Below, piece by piece: positions 42,470 through 54,649 of a DNA stretch of 64,000 nt. A program made the translations under genes and the position numbers. Origin of the DNA: Micropterix aruncella (lineage: Eukaryota; Arthropoda; Insecta; Lepidoptera; Micropterigidae); contig OX155972.1 of the NCBI GenBank assembly GCA_944548615.1, positions 5,772,975-5,836,974 of the forward strand. The letters run 5' to 3'. The notes under the pieces were generated by a model. It searched no databases. It saw nothing but the letters and a program-made list of their open reading frames with translations, and had not been told where the DNA came from. The stretch's first letter is position 1, and each line of letters opens with the position of its first letter.

Positions 42470-42595
42470 GCTGGAATCCAGATGGTAAACGACGAAGACG
42501 ATGCGGTGGTTATTGCTGTGCTATCTCCCAGGGTTCAGGATGGAACCAGGTGCAGACCAGGAAGCCTAGATATGTGTATCGATGGAAGATGTCAG
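42470..42595 (+). CDS. ADAMTS-like gene, next internal exon
   Basis: The exon is 126 bp (42 codons), phase 0 at both ends, preceded by a long T tract ending in TTTAG and followed by a GTATGG donor. It encodes AGIQMVNDEDDAVVIAVLSP, RVQDGTRC, RPGSLDMC and IDGRCQ. V(x)DGT(x)C-(x)-SLDMC-I-G-CQ is a signature of the ADAMTS/ADAMTSL Cys-rich region just before the spacer. It joins in phase to the exon at 19660-19863. In related proteins the next residues start the VGCD segment, but I could not find that exon in the remaining 21 kb, so the next intron may also be long. Confidence 0.88.
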
Positions 42596-44560
42596 GTATG
42601 GCTTCATTTACATAATATTCCTTTTTTGGCCCTTTTTGAGTAAATTGAATGATGTTGTAATTTACACATGTCTCTGCCATTTTCCATTAATCTGGAGTTT
42701 CCGATATCCGACACGGCGGCCAAGAAAGAAAGAAGCGCTACTAGCAATTGTTCCTTGAATAGAGTCTATATATAAAACAAAATTGCGCACTGTAAAATAT
42801 ACTTTTTTTTATTTTAAAAAATCATGATGAAGGTTTACAATTTTTACATTAAATTAAAATGAAAAATCCAACAGATTTTTGATCATTGCTTGCTAAGCAA
42901 TAAAGTATAGCTTTGTTGGATTTTACCAACTCTACTAGGCCACAGTAGCCCGTATTCCGTTTCTCGTAGACGCCTAACACGGGGTCTAAAAACGGGCTAA
43001 AAAGGCGCTTAATTTTGAAATGAGGTTTTGGTATTCCCTTTTATGGGTCCAAACTGGCGCGGGCTTTTGTAGAGGCTATCAGGCTCATAAAATGATGTGA
43101 AGCATCGTCTAGACACATTTTCGTATTCCGTTTCTACACGTGTCATGGCGGATGGGTCTTTTTTGAGGTCTTAAGGCGACATAATACCTGGGAACGAACA
43201 TATCTGAAAAATTTTAGTGTTATGAGTTTATTGAAAAATATAAACAATAATTTTTAAAAAATGAATCCCTCGATAAGGAACCAATTTAAAATTTGGACTC
43301 AAAAAAGTTTCTCATCGCCTTGGACATTAAGGCTTTAAACTGACTTTGAAAACTTTCAGGCGAGGTTACTCCTAGAATGTAAGCGGTGAGTGTGTTTTAT
43401 TATAATTTCATTATATTGACTGGTTAATTTTCTAAGGCAGCACTTAGCCTCGTTTTTTATTTAGGCCGTACATTAATTACAATTAATTAAAACGTGAAAG
43501 CGCTCTGAGAGTTACGCTAAATACGCTTTGCCATTAAAACCCCTATACCACCACTGCGGAAAGATAGTTATTCTGTGCTAGCGCTGCGATAAACCGTTTA
43601 GTATGCACCTGGCCCCCTGTGCGAGCGGATGTGGAACCTGAGCATTGACGTTTCGTCAACGCTGGATTTTTATTGGTCAAACCCCACAAAATTGATCCCG
43701 CCTATTTTTTTCGCGTGTCCGCCCACTTCGGATATTTTTCTGAGGTCTCATTTCGCCTTAACTAAGAACGGTGTAAATCAAGCAGTCTGCATCTGACAGC
43801 CGTGTAGCTCTTGTTACTCTCGTGATTTCAAAGATTTTTTGTCGCGATTTCAAAGCGTTGGCTTCTAAATTGATAAAGAGAAGATGAGCGCCGATTATCG
43901 TATGTAATTGTTAATTATAATCTTGTGTCAATATTTTTTGTAGATTATAATAAAAAGCCTTGCATATTATTTTAGCCTTGTATATTGTATGATGAAAAGC
44001 CTGATATGTTTGTATATTTTAAGACATACGAAAACGTGGCAACAATCAGCTTGCGGTGACGAGGCGACGGCGGGCGGGCGTGCGAGTGACCGAGCTGTCA
44101 AAATTAAGACCTCGCTTTGGAACAGTCGTAGACAAATCGGATAATTTTAAAATTTAAGTTCGGTTCTTAATTTTGATGAAACCGAATACCAACAAAATAG
44201 CAAAGTTCCTAATTTTTAGCACCAGCTTAGTTTAACCGTTCGGGCGCCAACAATGCCAATATGCATTTTGCGTCGATTGACAAATCCGCGAGTACGTGTT
44301 TCGGCCGGCCCCTATATATATTGTGTAAATATATAATATACATGACGAACAAGATTAATTATTAGGTAACAAGAACCATGCAAAAAGAAAAAACATTTTT
44401 TTTTATTCATGAAAAACCGATATTGGTAGTTATTATATACAATTCGACCAAAAAGTTGCGGCTTCATTTTTAGCGCTAATGCTGGCTTCCGACAGGTTAA
44501 GCCTGCGACAAACGAAATACGTGCCAGTCTGTTCTAGAGAGATACCTATATTGTAATTTT
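42596..44560 (+). other. Intron of ADAMTSL gene, unassigned
   Basis: 42940-43210 has two similar words (GTATTCCGTTTCTCGTAGACG and GTATTCCGTTTCTACACGTG). 44150-44240 has a GAAACCGAATACC word that may be the inverse partner of a decayed transposon. 43600-43880 is GC-richer. No coding frame or next exon recognised. Confidence 0.4.
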
Positions 44561-44569
44561 ATTTTTCCT

Positions 44570-45445
44570 ACTTTGAATCGATACTGAGCTACGCCATTAC
44601 GATCTGGTGAAACTGTTACGCTTGTCACAGGGAACCCTTATGTATCCTACAGAAAAGAGCATTACGGATTATCGTCAACGCTAAACATATATAAACTTGT
44701 AGACCTATTTTTAGAAGATTGAAAATCATGACTCTCACATCACTTTACTTATATAGGCTATTATTAGATTTTTACACCGAAATGGAAAGTCACGTAAAAT
44801 TTAAAGATATACATAACAAAAACACCAGATATAAGAATAATTTCATTCTATCATGCATGGTTTTAAACGCTGCTAGGCAAAGTACCCAATTCTCAGGGCC
44901 TTATTATTTTAACCGCCTACCATGTAATACAAAAGACAATAGCAATCTCAGAACGTTCCAAAAACTTTTAACGGATTTTTTTACAACAAATACGTTTTAC
45001 TCTATTGAGGAATTTATAAATTTTACAAAGTGACTCTTTTTACAACGCCGTTATTTTAATGTAATGCGTATACTGATTATGTCATTTGTTGATTGTTTTA
45101 GCTTGAATTAATTATTTTATTGATTGTTTTAGTTATATGGTATTTTATATTTTAAATGTAATTACAATGTATTTAGATTCTTCTTGGACAAAACATTAAA
45201 AAAAATTGTTTGATTGATTATCTGATTATTGATGATTATTGCTTTTGTTTGATCATTTCTGATATTGATTATTTTAATTGTTGATGGTTTTAGTTTTACT
45301 GCTTGTTGATTGCGCCTTATAGCCTTCTACTTTATGAAGTTTCTTCTAAAACGAAATGTTGTATGGTCTCTGGGCAGTTTGTTACTTAAACATCGTATGT
45401 TTTTTTAATAATTCGCACAATAAAGAAATTGAACTTGAACTTTAT
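44570..45445 (+). pseudogene. LINE family A, older copy (RT C-terminus and tail)
   Basis: 44575-44720 reads in broken frames like the ILSYAITIWGN and LQKRAVRII blocks of the 8-kb copy (with in-frame stops). 44719-45033 is open for 104 codons with MTLTSLYLYRLLLDF, NKNTRYKNNF, LNAARQSTQFSGPYYFNRLP and FYSIEEFINFTK. The tail is TTGAACTTGAAC at about 45428-45440. It is more diverged than the copies at 8 and 52 kb, hence older. Confidence 0.8.
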
Positions 45446-46401
<956 letters not shown>

Positions 46402-46772
46402 AGTTCAATATGGTGGCTTTCGGGGTACGGCAGTATGGCGGCGCACTATATATGGTGCTCAAAACACTCCTATACGGTGTCTTAATATCGAAATAAAATA
46501 ACATTACAATTCCAAACGAATTTTTAAATCATGGCTCCTATTATATTAATGTTATTGGAATGATTTGTATAATCTTTTTTTTTTGTCGTACAAAATCTTC
46601 GAATCTGTAACTGTTAGCGAAGTGTTTGAGGTATTCACAGTTTGCGCAATTTATTGTCTCGGCCTCACAATCGTAGCCAGAGTATCCACCGGCGTACATC
46701 AAACAACATGGAAACCTTGCATAGAATGATTTGTGACTGTGTCCGAACCGACAGCAATTCAAGCACTGCATT

Positions 46773-47520
46773 CGGCTAAGCTGAGACGTAGGTGACGTAG
46801 GACGGAATAACACAGATTTTGCAAGGCAGGCCAGTTGAGGCAGACATAGGCCACGAGCGTATGCTGCGACGCAGCTATATGACACAGATACATTCGCGTC
46901 CTAGCTAGTACAAATAATAGACAGTTTTCGAGTTGACGAGTAAAATGACTTCAGTCAGTCTGATTATAAAATTAATGAGTTGTTGATATTTTACAGTTTG
47001 TCAAAGCGAAGAAAAACTATTTGGAAAAGTGATTATCTGAAAAAGCGCCCTGCTAATGGTGAATTTGTACTCTCGAGAGAGTTATCTGTCAAACAATTCA
47101 AGAAATACTTTCGGTGAGACAAAACTCAAATTGATTATGATCACAACATTATACGTGATGAAATTCACAAAGAAGGATGCAAATCTCGCTCACAATAACT
47201 CGATATATGTCTTTTTTGAATAATCTAGATGACTTGTATCATACAAACAAGGCCCACAAGGAACTATTTCAATTGAATTTTTCGTCATTTTTGCAGAAAA
47301 AATATGAAATCTAGCTAAAAAGACGTTTCACCCAGCACATGTCGCACAAAAATCTGTGCCGGCACTACAATGAGGCGCAGAGCAGGATAGACACATGTCT
47401 GCGTTGCACATATCTCCGCCGCAGCGTACGCACTTCTCAGTAAGTTCATACAATACAACATCAGCTCTGCCCTGCGCTTCCTGGAGCTGCGTCGCCTGCG
47501 TCTCAGTATACGCTTAGCCT
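46773..47520. mobile_element. Internally deleted Harbinger-like element inside the gag ORF
   Basis: The left end GGCTAAGCTGAGACGTAGG, and the right end inverted GGCTAAGCGTATACTGAGACG followed by CAGGCGACGCAG, form terminal inverted repeats with a 5-bp gap. The gag frame continues on both sides, fixing the insertion point. Inside, 47001-47117 reads SKRRKTIWKSDYLKKRPANG then EFVLSRELSVKQFKKYFR, like the start of a PIF/Harbinger transposase. Flanking trinucleotides TTC and TTA differ at one base, so the target duplication is uncertain. Confidence 0.6.
47001..47210 (+). pseudogene. Harbinger-like transposase N-terminal fragment
   Basis: About 38 codons with the (W)xxxYL-x-R-x-x-G-EF-L-REL-x(5)-F--YFR pattern, then a stop (47115-47117). 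After it a further stretch reads like ...HNIIRDEIHKEGC. The catalytic region is absent. It lies between the terminal repeats of the 46773-47520 element. Confidence 0.55.
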
Positions 47521-48199
47521 TACGGGGAGAGATGAAGGCTCAACTCTGAGGTAATTGTAATATAGGAACATTCCTTCGTGAAGTTTTTCTCCATCAAAGG
47601 TAGGAACCACGATCATCCTTGAATGCTTCCAGACCGGAACGCCGTTCGATTTGTTCATGAAATTAAACGACGAATTTTGCGCGCATGAATATTGTCATTT
47701 TATTTAACCCATCAACTCTTTTCTCAACAGTTAAGGCTGTATCTATTCCCTTAATGAGTCTCATTCACAAAGTGGTGTATGCAGGAACAAAAGCCCTGAT
47801 GTTTCTTTCAGTCAGGAAGTCGAGAGAGGCGAACGCGTTTGATTCGCTACTCGTACTAATCCATTTTTTTAAAAAGTGTCCACATTATTAACTGCACGGT
47901 CGCAGATAAGTTTTGCCGACTATACGCGCAATGGTGTAGAGATTTCTAACTGCGTCGAACTTATATACAATACATTGTCCGGTTGCCCTTCTCTGGAATT
48001 AATTAGGCTGAAATGTAGACGGAAATCTATCAGAGTATGATGTTCCTATATTAGAGGCCAAAGGCCACGAACGGAGTTTAATCCATGGAATCAGAACTTA
48101 GTGAGGGGCAGGGAAGAAAGGTTTTTTGCAAGGCATCCCTACAGAATGGGGCCGGAGAGCCAGAGCCCATTGGCCCCCTAGAACTTCCATCCATAGGAG

Positions 48200-48695
48200 A
48201 GTACCCACGCTCAGTATCTGCAACGTGCATGTTACTAATATACCGGCGGCGGGTATTCCAAAAAAAAAGACAGGAATCAGCGATAACTACGCACTTGATT
48301 AAGAAAAGACGTAAACTTACAGTATGACGTCCATTATGATGTTCATAAACTTACAGTATGACGTTGGACTTAAGACGGTCCACGCTCAGTATTTGAAACG
48401 TGCATATTGCTATTATGCCGGCGGCAGGTAGTCAAACAAATAACAGGGAACAGCGAGAATTTCGTACTTGATTTAGTAAAGGAGTAAACTTAGAGTATGG
48501 CGTCCATCATTAGGACTTAAGACGGCTCTCGCTTAGCCCCTGAAACGTGCATGTTGCTAATATTCCGGCGGCAGGTAGTCAAAAGAAAAAGACAGAAAAC
48601 AGCGAGAATTTTGCACTTAATGATTAAGTAAAAAAGTAAACGTATAGTTTTACGTCATTCATTAATAGGTACATATAAAAAACGATACAATAAAA
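48200..48695 (+). repeat. Three-unit tandem repeat (~157-175 bp)
   Basis: Units begin near 48205, 48380 and 48537. Each holds CGCTCAGTAT-TG-AACGTGCAT, a CCGGCGGCAGGTAGTC block, a GACAG-AA-CAGCGA block and an AGTAAAC-TA-AGTATGACGTCCAT end. The first unit is longer because of an 18-bp internal duplication (ATAAACTTACAGTATGACG-type). Units are 75-90% similar by eye. Confidence 0.8.
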
Positions 48696-48749
48696 AGCTA
48701 AAAAATGCCTACACACGGCGGGACCATTTGCTCCCGACCCAAACACAAC

Positions 48750-48862
48750 CGACCTGCACTGTAGTGTTAGAAAAAGTCTGTTTTCATTAGATCATCGAAG
48801 CTAAGCAGCATCGCACTTGGTCCATACTTGGATGGGTATGCACTCGAGCTCTACCTTGTGAT
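48750..48862 (+). ncRNA. 5S rRNA-like sequence (pseudogene or 5S-derived SINE head)
   Basis: GATCATCGAAGCTAAGCAGC, then ATCG, then TACTTGGATGGGT at 48790-48838 matches the internal promoter region (boxes A to C) of insect 5S rRNA with a few substitutions. The following CACTCGAGCTCTACCTTGTG is a decayed 3' part. The first ~45 nt are poorly matched. It is a single copy with no array, so it is a pseudogene or the head of a 5S-derived SINE, not a functional rRNA gene. Confidence 0.6.
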
Positions 48863-49214
48863 TTCATAATAAACTCCAGTCGCATTCCACGACTGTCAAG
48901 AAGACTACCGGAGAAATACTCATCCTGAAATGACACTCATTGCATCGTGTTAGCATTAAATTAATCGTGTCACCCTACGTGAATGCACTATATTACCTCT
49001 ATGGCTTTCCTGAAATATTTATAGCCTAACTATGATGCGTTGCTAACGAATACGGATTGCTTTACGTATTGCCGGTGAATTTTCAGCGCGAATGACAAAG
49101 ACGAAACATTGGCCGCATTGACAGCAGACACTTTAATATAAATCGATCGATTGCCTAAAACCCATAATTTCTCACCAGTTTTGACTGTACGGAGTTCCTA
49201 ATGTATCCGCGCAG

Positions 49215-49760
49215 CTTGGGTGGTGTTGGTAATCCTTGTGTTATCTGGAATGGCTGACTCACGGTTGAACTCCTATCCGGCAGCCTCCTCGAAGAGATAC
49301 TTGACCTATCAGGGCCACTGTGAGCTTACCATACTAAAAATACGGATTCCGGGGAATACCTCGGCCGGAACTAAGCGATTGTTGCACAGGACAGTTTGCT
49401 AGCTACCATGCCCAATGCCCATTCGGCGTATATCTGGATGGGTCTGGAAATGTCATGAATTACTGTTTTTGTCAGGTAGAGGTCGTGCAAGTGACTTCAA
49501 ATTCGTGACCAGACTGTAGGGTAGAAAAAACCATCAATAGCTGGTAGTCAGGGCTTGATGTCGGTCCGCTAGGTTCACTTTCCACTGCCTCGCGGTAAGA
49601 CGTTATACTGTTACGGACATCATACATAGGTATAGTGAGACAGTGGACTGCGATGTCACTAGGTATCTGCGTTCATTATATGGAAAAAAGAATGATCTGA
49701 TATCCTTACAACATTTTGGGGTGGCGGGTTAACCTCTCAAGCGTATGAGTTTGATAGAGA
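49215..49760 (-). repeat. Rep1, old diverged copy
   Basis: Ordered but eroded Rep1 blocks in inverse orientation: ACTCACGGTTGAACTCC, CGTGCAAGTGACTTCAAATTCG, CCGCTAGGTTCAC, GCCTCGCGGTAAGACGTT and finally GGGGTGGCGGGTTAACC. Identity is much lower than in the 20.8-21.8 kb cluster. Confidence 0.6.
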
Positions 49761-49789
49761 TGGGAATTCGATGAGTACTAATCATTGTG

Positions 49790-50440
49790 ATATATATTTT
49801 GATATTATTAATAATAATAATATTAATAAACTCTTTATATTTTGTACTTAATTCGTATACAAAAAGGCGAGCTTATTGCCACATGGCAATGTCTTACAAC
49901 TAACCTAAACACAGTGGTACAAGCGCGCATTGTGAAAATAAAGATTATTACATAACATACAGACAAGTGGAAGAATTTAAAACTAATAATGCCCGAGGAG
50001 AGGAAATTTGGAGAGGAACAGGAGAGAAAGGTAAGAACTGGTTACTTCTTAGAAAGGTAGTAATCCTTAAGGTGAGTCTTAAACGATGGTAAAGAAGGCG
50101 AGTTTCGAATATTTGCTGGGAGATCGTTCCAGAGTCTTGCACCATGGACACAGAAAGAATAGGAATAGAAATCACTATTATGACTCGGAATTTTTAATAA
50201 ACTGTCAGAGGCTGACCGAAGTACAAGAAGGTGGGAACTTAGTGGTTCAAAAAGCTCGTGGAGATATGATGGAGTTAATTGGGAGAGTACACGATATAGG
50301 AGAGCAAGTATATGAACTTTTTTTCTTTGGCGTACTGGCAACCACTTTAACTGTGCCCTATAGTCGGACACGTGATCATACTTACGTAGACCAGTGATCA
50401 TACTCACTGATATTGACAAAATATTTATATTTTGCAAGCC
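49790..50440 (-). pseudogene. LINE family B, minus-strand copy
   Basis: The tail (AAT repeats) is at 49800-49835 and the coding end at 50042. The frame up to 50437 repeats the family B blocks GLRKYDHVSDYRAQLKWLPV, ALLYRVLSQLTPSYLHELFE, ARLWNDLPANIRNSPSLP and DYYLSKK. It is truncated just upstream, where a short ATCATACT word is duplicated. It is very close to the 25-kb and 58.6-kb copies. Confidence 0.85.
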
Positions 50441-51583
50441 TTCAACATACTCCGTTCGCCATTACACACACTTTCCGTTTGCGTTACTTAATTGTAATCA
50501 AATTCGCTGCTATTGTACATTGGTGTACGTTTAATTTGCTTTCGAATTATGTAAATTGAGTAAAGCGTCTCAGTGCAGCGACGATCTAAATTGTACTGCA
50601 AACTAAAATATACAATAATTACGGTGCATATTTGATACCAACCAATATCACAGTAAATTCATAATATCCATTGTTCGTTTAACCGCATAAAGCGACACGA
50701 AGATTTCAATGAACTTATATATTTTGTTGTTCCACGTATCTTATTATGTAAGTAAATAGTTATTTTTCTTGACTTGGCGAGTGAGTCTTTTCTTTTTTGT
50801 TTTTCATACTAATTGGAATCAAGTGATTTTACACATCGCATTGGCATCAATTATTCAGCATCAGAAGGCAATGCAGTTAACATGCTCTACTTCAGCTTCA
50901 GATTAATTCAAATAATAGCTTCAGGTGACTGATCGGTCCATGACCATCGGAGTTTTAAGACCGATCACAGAAAATACGTAATTCGATCAGCGATTTCATG
51001 GTTTGATCGCGACTATTTATGCCTATTTATATACCTAGATAAAGTAAATCACACGTGCATATATTTAAAAATAATCGATTTCGTTTAAAAAAAACGGTTG
51101 TGTCACCTCAAGATATTCCCGGCAAGTAAACAAGGAGTGATTACATCTGAATAATAATCTCATAAATCGCTATCGTGGAGGAATACCCAGACACAGGCAG
51201 ATAGACACACAGACTGACTTCAGTCTAATCGTCGTGATTTTTAGCACGTTCACAATATTTTCCCTTCTCGTCGGTTGGTGGACCGGGAAAGTAAAATCGA
51301 ATTGCAAACTCCAATGCCATTAATTTATTTAAAATATATTATTTGCCGAGAAAATCCTTAAAATATAGTATAAAATATTATGATATCCGGTCACGATATC
51401 ATATTATGATATCTGGTCGCTGCCCATGCCTCTCCGCAAAAAGACACAGTTTACTGAGACGAGCCTTTCTCGAACCCAGCGATCTGCCCAACTTGAAGGT
51501 CAGTGATCTGAATGGACTGGTAAGCAGTACCGGGCTACTAAGAGACCACTGACCTAACCACAAGGTGGGTAGTTATTTTCAAT
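50441..51583. other. Unassigned stretch with one P-type block
   Basis: 51085-51135 matches repeat P (GGTTGTGTCACCTCAAGATA, CCCGGCAAGTAAACAAGG). The frame at 51343-51552 resembles no known protein. The remainder is AT-rich. Confidence 0.35.
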
Positions 51584-53040
51584 TTTTCAATTTCAATTTA
51601 TTTCCAAAAAAAATCTTAACAGATTTTAGAAACCTAATATCTAGGTACATTTAAATTACAGTCTATTAGTCCGTTTTTGCTATATCTAAATTTATCACCA
51701 CGTACTACATACAGTTACTTCATTATTGCTTTTAGGACATCAAAATCATTTTTAGGATGCATATACTAAAACCACAAATTAAAATAATCAATAAAAATAA
51801 TCAAGAAATTAAAATCAGAGTCAGAATAACTAAAAAATTCTACTTAAAATTGACAAAAGATGGCCAAAAAATAAAAAATATATATATTTAAAATCAACAA
51901 ACTCATCGATCGAAAAAAAAGCTTCGTCTAATAAGAATTCTTTAAGTAGTTTTTTGAATAAGCTTTCTAGGTACTTGAATTGTTTTTAAACTTTCCGGTA
52001 GCCTGTTAAAGTAATATGACCCGGAGTATTTTGTGTCTTGCCTTGCTGTGCTTAGTTTAGTACACGGTATAAAAATGTTTAATTTATTTTTCGTATTTTA
52101 AGTATGTGTATCTGAAAACTTTTTATAATGTGTTTCTTTATTCTTAAAAAAATCAGTCAGTAACTTAAAGAGATAGAGTGAGGTTAAGGTGAGGATTCTT
52201 AGCCTTTTAAAAATGGGTCGACACGACTCTTCCCTTTTCACCTTTGCAATTATTCGCACTGCTCTCTTTTGGAGTATAAAGATGGATTCCCTATGACAAG
52301 CATAACAATTTCCCCAGATTGTAATGGCATAACTTAGGATAGCTTCAATATAGCTGAAATAAACATTTCTTGTTTGCAATTCATCCAACGACCTTCTTAC
52401 AATACTTAAAGCATAACATGCCCGACTTAACCTACTTTCGAGGTTTTCACAGTGAAAGTTCCATTTTAAAAGTTCGTCGACATGAACACCTAAAAATCTA
52501 GTACAAGGTGTTTGAGGAATGGCAGTGTTATTTATTGAAAGTATTATTGGCGAACCTTTATTCCGATTTCGATGATTTGTAAAATGTATGAAGTTAATTT
52601 TAGATGCATTTAGTGTGAGGTTGTTGCTCTCAAACCAACTATTAAGTTTAAATAGATTAATTTTAACGTTAATCATTAATTCTTCCATATCTTTACCGGC
52701 AACAATTAAACTAGTGTCGTCGGCAAACATCGTTACATTTATGTCATTGAAATACATTGGTAAATCATTTACATATACTAAAAATAGAATAGGGCCCAAA
52801 ATGGAACCCTGCGGGACTCCAAGTTTATTAGTTAAAGGGATCGAACAGTGTTTTGTAATGTTTTGATTTTGACAGTGTGTAATTTCCACGATTTGCATCT
52901 TATTTTTTAAATATGAATCAAACCATTTTAAGCAGTCCCCCCTGACTCCATAATGATTTAGTTTGTTTAGTAATATATCATGCCTAACGCAATCAAATGC
53001 CTTACTTAAATCACAAAACATACCTAAGGTGTGGTTACAA
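51584..53040 (-). mobile_element. LINE family A, minus-strand copy (5'-truncated)
   Basis: The 3' tail CAATTTTTCAATTTCAATTT (plus-strand reading) is at 51580-51600. The 3' untranslated region and RT match the 8-kb copy closely. The 5' truncation is at about 53040, where LINE similarity stops although the frame happens to stay open to 53228 through unrelated sequence. Confidence 0.85.
52098..53040 (-). pseudogene. LINE family A reverse transcriptase, nearly intact C-terminal two thirds
   Basis: About 314 codons open, with GMFCDLSKAFDCVRHDILL (first catalytic Asp), LGVPQGSILGPILFLVYVND, MFADDTSLIVAGKDM (catalytic Asp pair), LGVHVDELLKWNFHCE and ILSYAITIWGNCYACH. A one-base deletion near 52100 shifts the last ~65 codons into another frame (ending near FFSIDEFVDF at about 51900). 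The upstream 53040-53228 part of the frame is fused non-LINE sequence. Confidence 0.85.
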
Positions 53041-53589
53041 TATATCTTATAGATCCAGGTCACATCAAGGGCTGGAAACAAGCCCCCTACTCCGTTTTCT
53101 AATACTACTACTACTACTGTCCGGTCACTGGGCCCACCATTTTGGACAGCTGACCTTAGCCTATTACATACGTCAGTAAACAGAGCGGCAATGAAATCAT
53201 GCGACACATTACAGAGTTCAAGCAACATATCCGAGTATTTTCCCTCTATAAACTGCTGACAAACTCGACCATTCTTAGGAATATATAATTTGTACTCACA
53301 CAGCGTATGTACTTTATATTTTCGGGTATCGTGCGACGGTTTTTATTTAAATAGTTATTGAAAATACAATGCCTGAAAGTGATAGGTGACCTAGGGGTTA
53401 CCTGGTAATTAGCCAATTTTAATAGAAAATAACTCCGAGACGGATCGTATTCGTTTAGTCATTTGTTTATTAGTTCTACATAAAGAGATGTGTCCATGTA
53501 TACATGATTCACTGCTATTGGAAAAGTGGGTCCAAAATGCCCATTCTCTTTTGTATATTTTAACAGACACGAACTAACAAGGCCTTGAT

Positions 53590-54640
53590 ATCGATTTAAT
53601 GGAAAAATAGTAAAAACTGCGAGCGAGACTAAATTTCTTGGGATCATCACCGATGAAAACCTTAACTGGAAACAGCACGTCCAACACTTATGTTCAAAAT
53701 TAAATAAATGTATATACATTCTCAAAATTTTCAAACATATACATAACATCAGTAGAGACTCGCCTAACAACATATTAAGGCTACGTATATCCGCATCTAA
53801 AATACGGCATTATAATGTGAGGCAACTCAACAGAAGTCCAACGAATATTTAAAATACAGAAGTCCTGTATTCGATTTCTAAACGGAGTAGCGCCAGACAC
53901 TCTTCACCAGCATGTCTATGTTGACTGTGCCATCCTTTATATACTGGAATGTTGTGAATTTATTAAAAATAATCCCGATATCTACTTCTTACGAAGAGAT
54001 GTACATTCAAGGGCTACAAGGAATAGAAACCTCATAAACTGTCCCTCAGTGAGGACGGAAATGTGTAAGAAGGGACCTGAGTTCTGTTGTGTTAAATATT
54101 TTAACGCTATTTCACAAAATATCAAATCAATGCAAGAACCAGGATTCAAACATACATTAAAGCACTGGCTCAAAAATAAATGCTATGTATTATAGCGTGA
54201 ATGACTTTTTAAACGATAATGACAAATAAATTATATAAAATTTTCTTATTGTCATTCTCAAACTTTTTAAACTTTAAACATTTATATTTCATTCTAGCTC
54301 TAAATCTGACAAACCCTAGATAGCCTAATAATTCCAGTTTGAGATTTTAATTTAAAAACAAACTGACATTTACTACATATATAGTAATGGGAATTTACTA
54401 AATTTGTAGATAATAATTATTTTTGTTGATATGTCTTCTATAATTAGGTTCTAATAATTATTTTTGTTAATATGACTAAAATGTAATACTTATCGGATTT
54501 GTTTTCCTTCAACTTGCGAAGTGAATATATATTTAAATATAGAAAAATAAATATTGTACGCCTGATTGGTAAACTGTATAGCGCATAAAATAGTACCTAT
54601 CCATTTTGTACGACCTACTTACAGCTCACAATAAAAAAAA
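53590..54640 (+). pseudogene. LINE family E, RT C-terminus
   Basis: 53600-53810 reads ASETKFLGIITDENLNWKQH, VQHLCSKLNKCIYILKIFKH, then decays. From 53820 the blocks are VQRIFKIQKSCIRFLNGVAP, ILYILECCEFIKNN, VHSRATRNRNLINCP, FCCVKYFNAI and HTLKHWLKNKCYVL, ending at the stop at 54193-54195. A 3' untranslated region extends to an AATAAAAAAAATATT tail near 54630-54645. The order is that of the RT thumb and C-terminal region in the Jockey/CR1 group. Frameshifts and missing catalytic motifs make it dead. The similar-length minus frame at 53459-53773 is its shadow. Confidence 0.75.
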
Positions 54641-54649
54641 TATTATTAT

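Larger units (their letters stand above)
46541..47900 (-). pseudogene. Jockey-type LINE ORF1 (gag-like, zinc knuckles), split by a transposon
   Basis: Minus strand. About 47900-47521 reads in broken frames RAFVPAYTTL, MRLIKGIDTALTVEK, NGVPVWKHSRMIVVPTFDGE and KLHEGMFLYYNYLRVEPSSL, ending PVR. After a 748-bp interruption, 46771-46541 continues MQCLNCCRFGHSHKS, then further Cys/His clusters (CCLMYAGGYSGYDCE, CANCEYLKHF) and EDFVRQKK. This is the order of Jockey-type gag-like ORF1 proteins (nucleic-acid binding, CCHC knuckles at the end). Several Cys of the second knuckle are lost and stops are present. It was broken further by the Harbinger-type element at 46773-47520. Confidence 0.7.

Noticed and set aside
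53040..53228. N-terminal extension of the LINE A RT frame
   Set aside because: LINE similarity stops at about 53040. The frame runs by chance into unrelated flanking sequence.
53459..53773. 104-codon minus-strand frame
   Set aside because: It overlaps the plus-strand LINE E RT remnant, which carries recognisable RT blocks.
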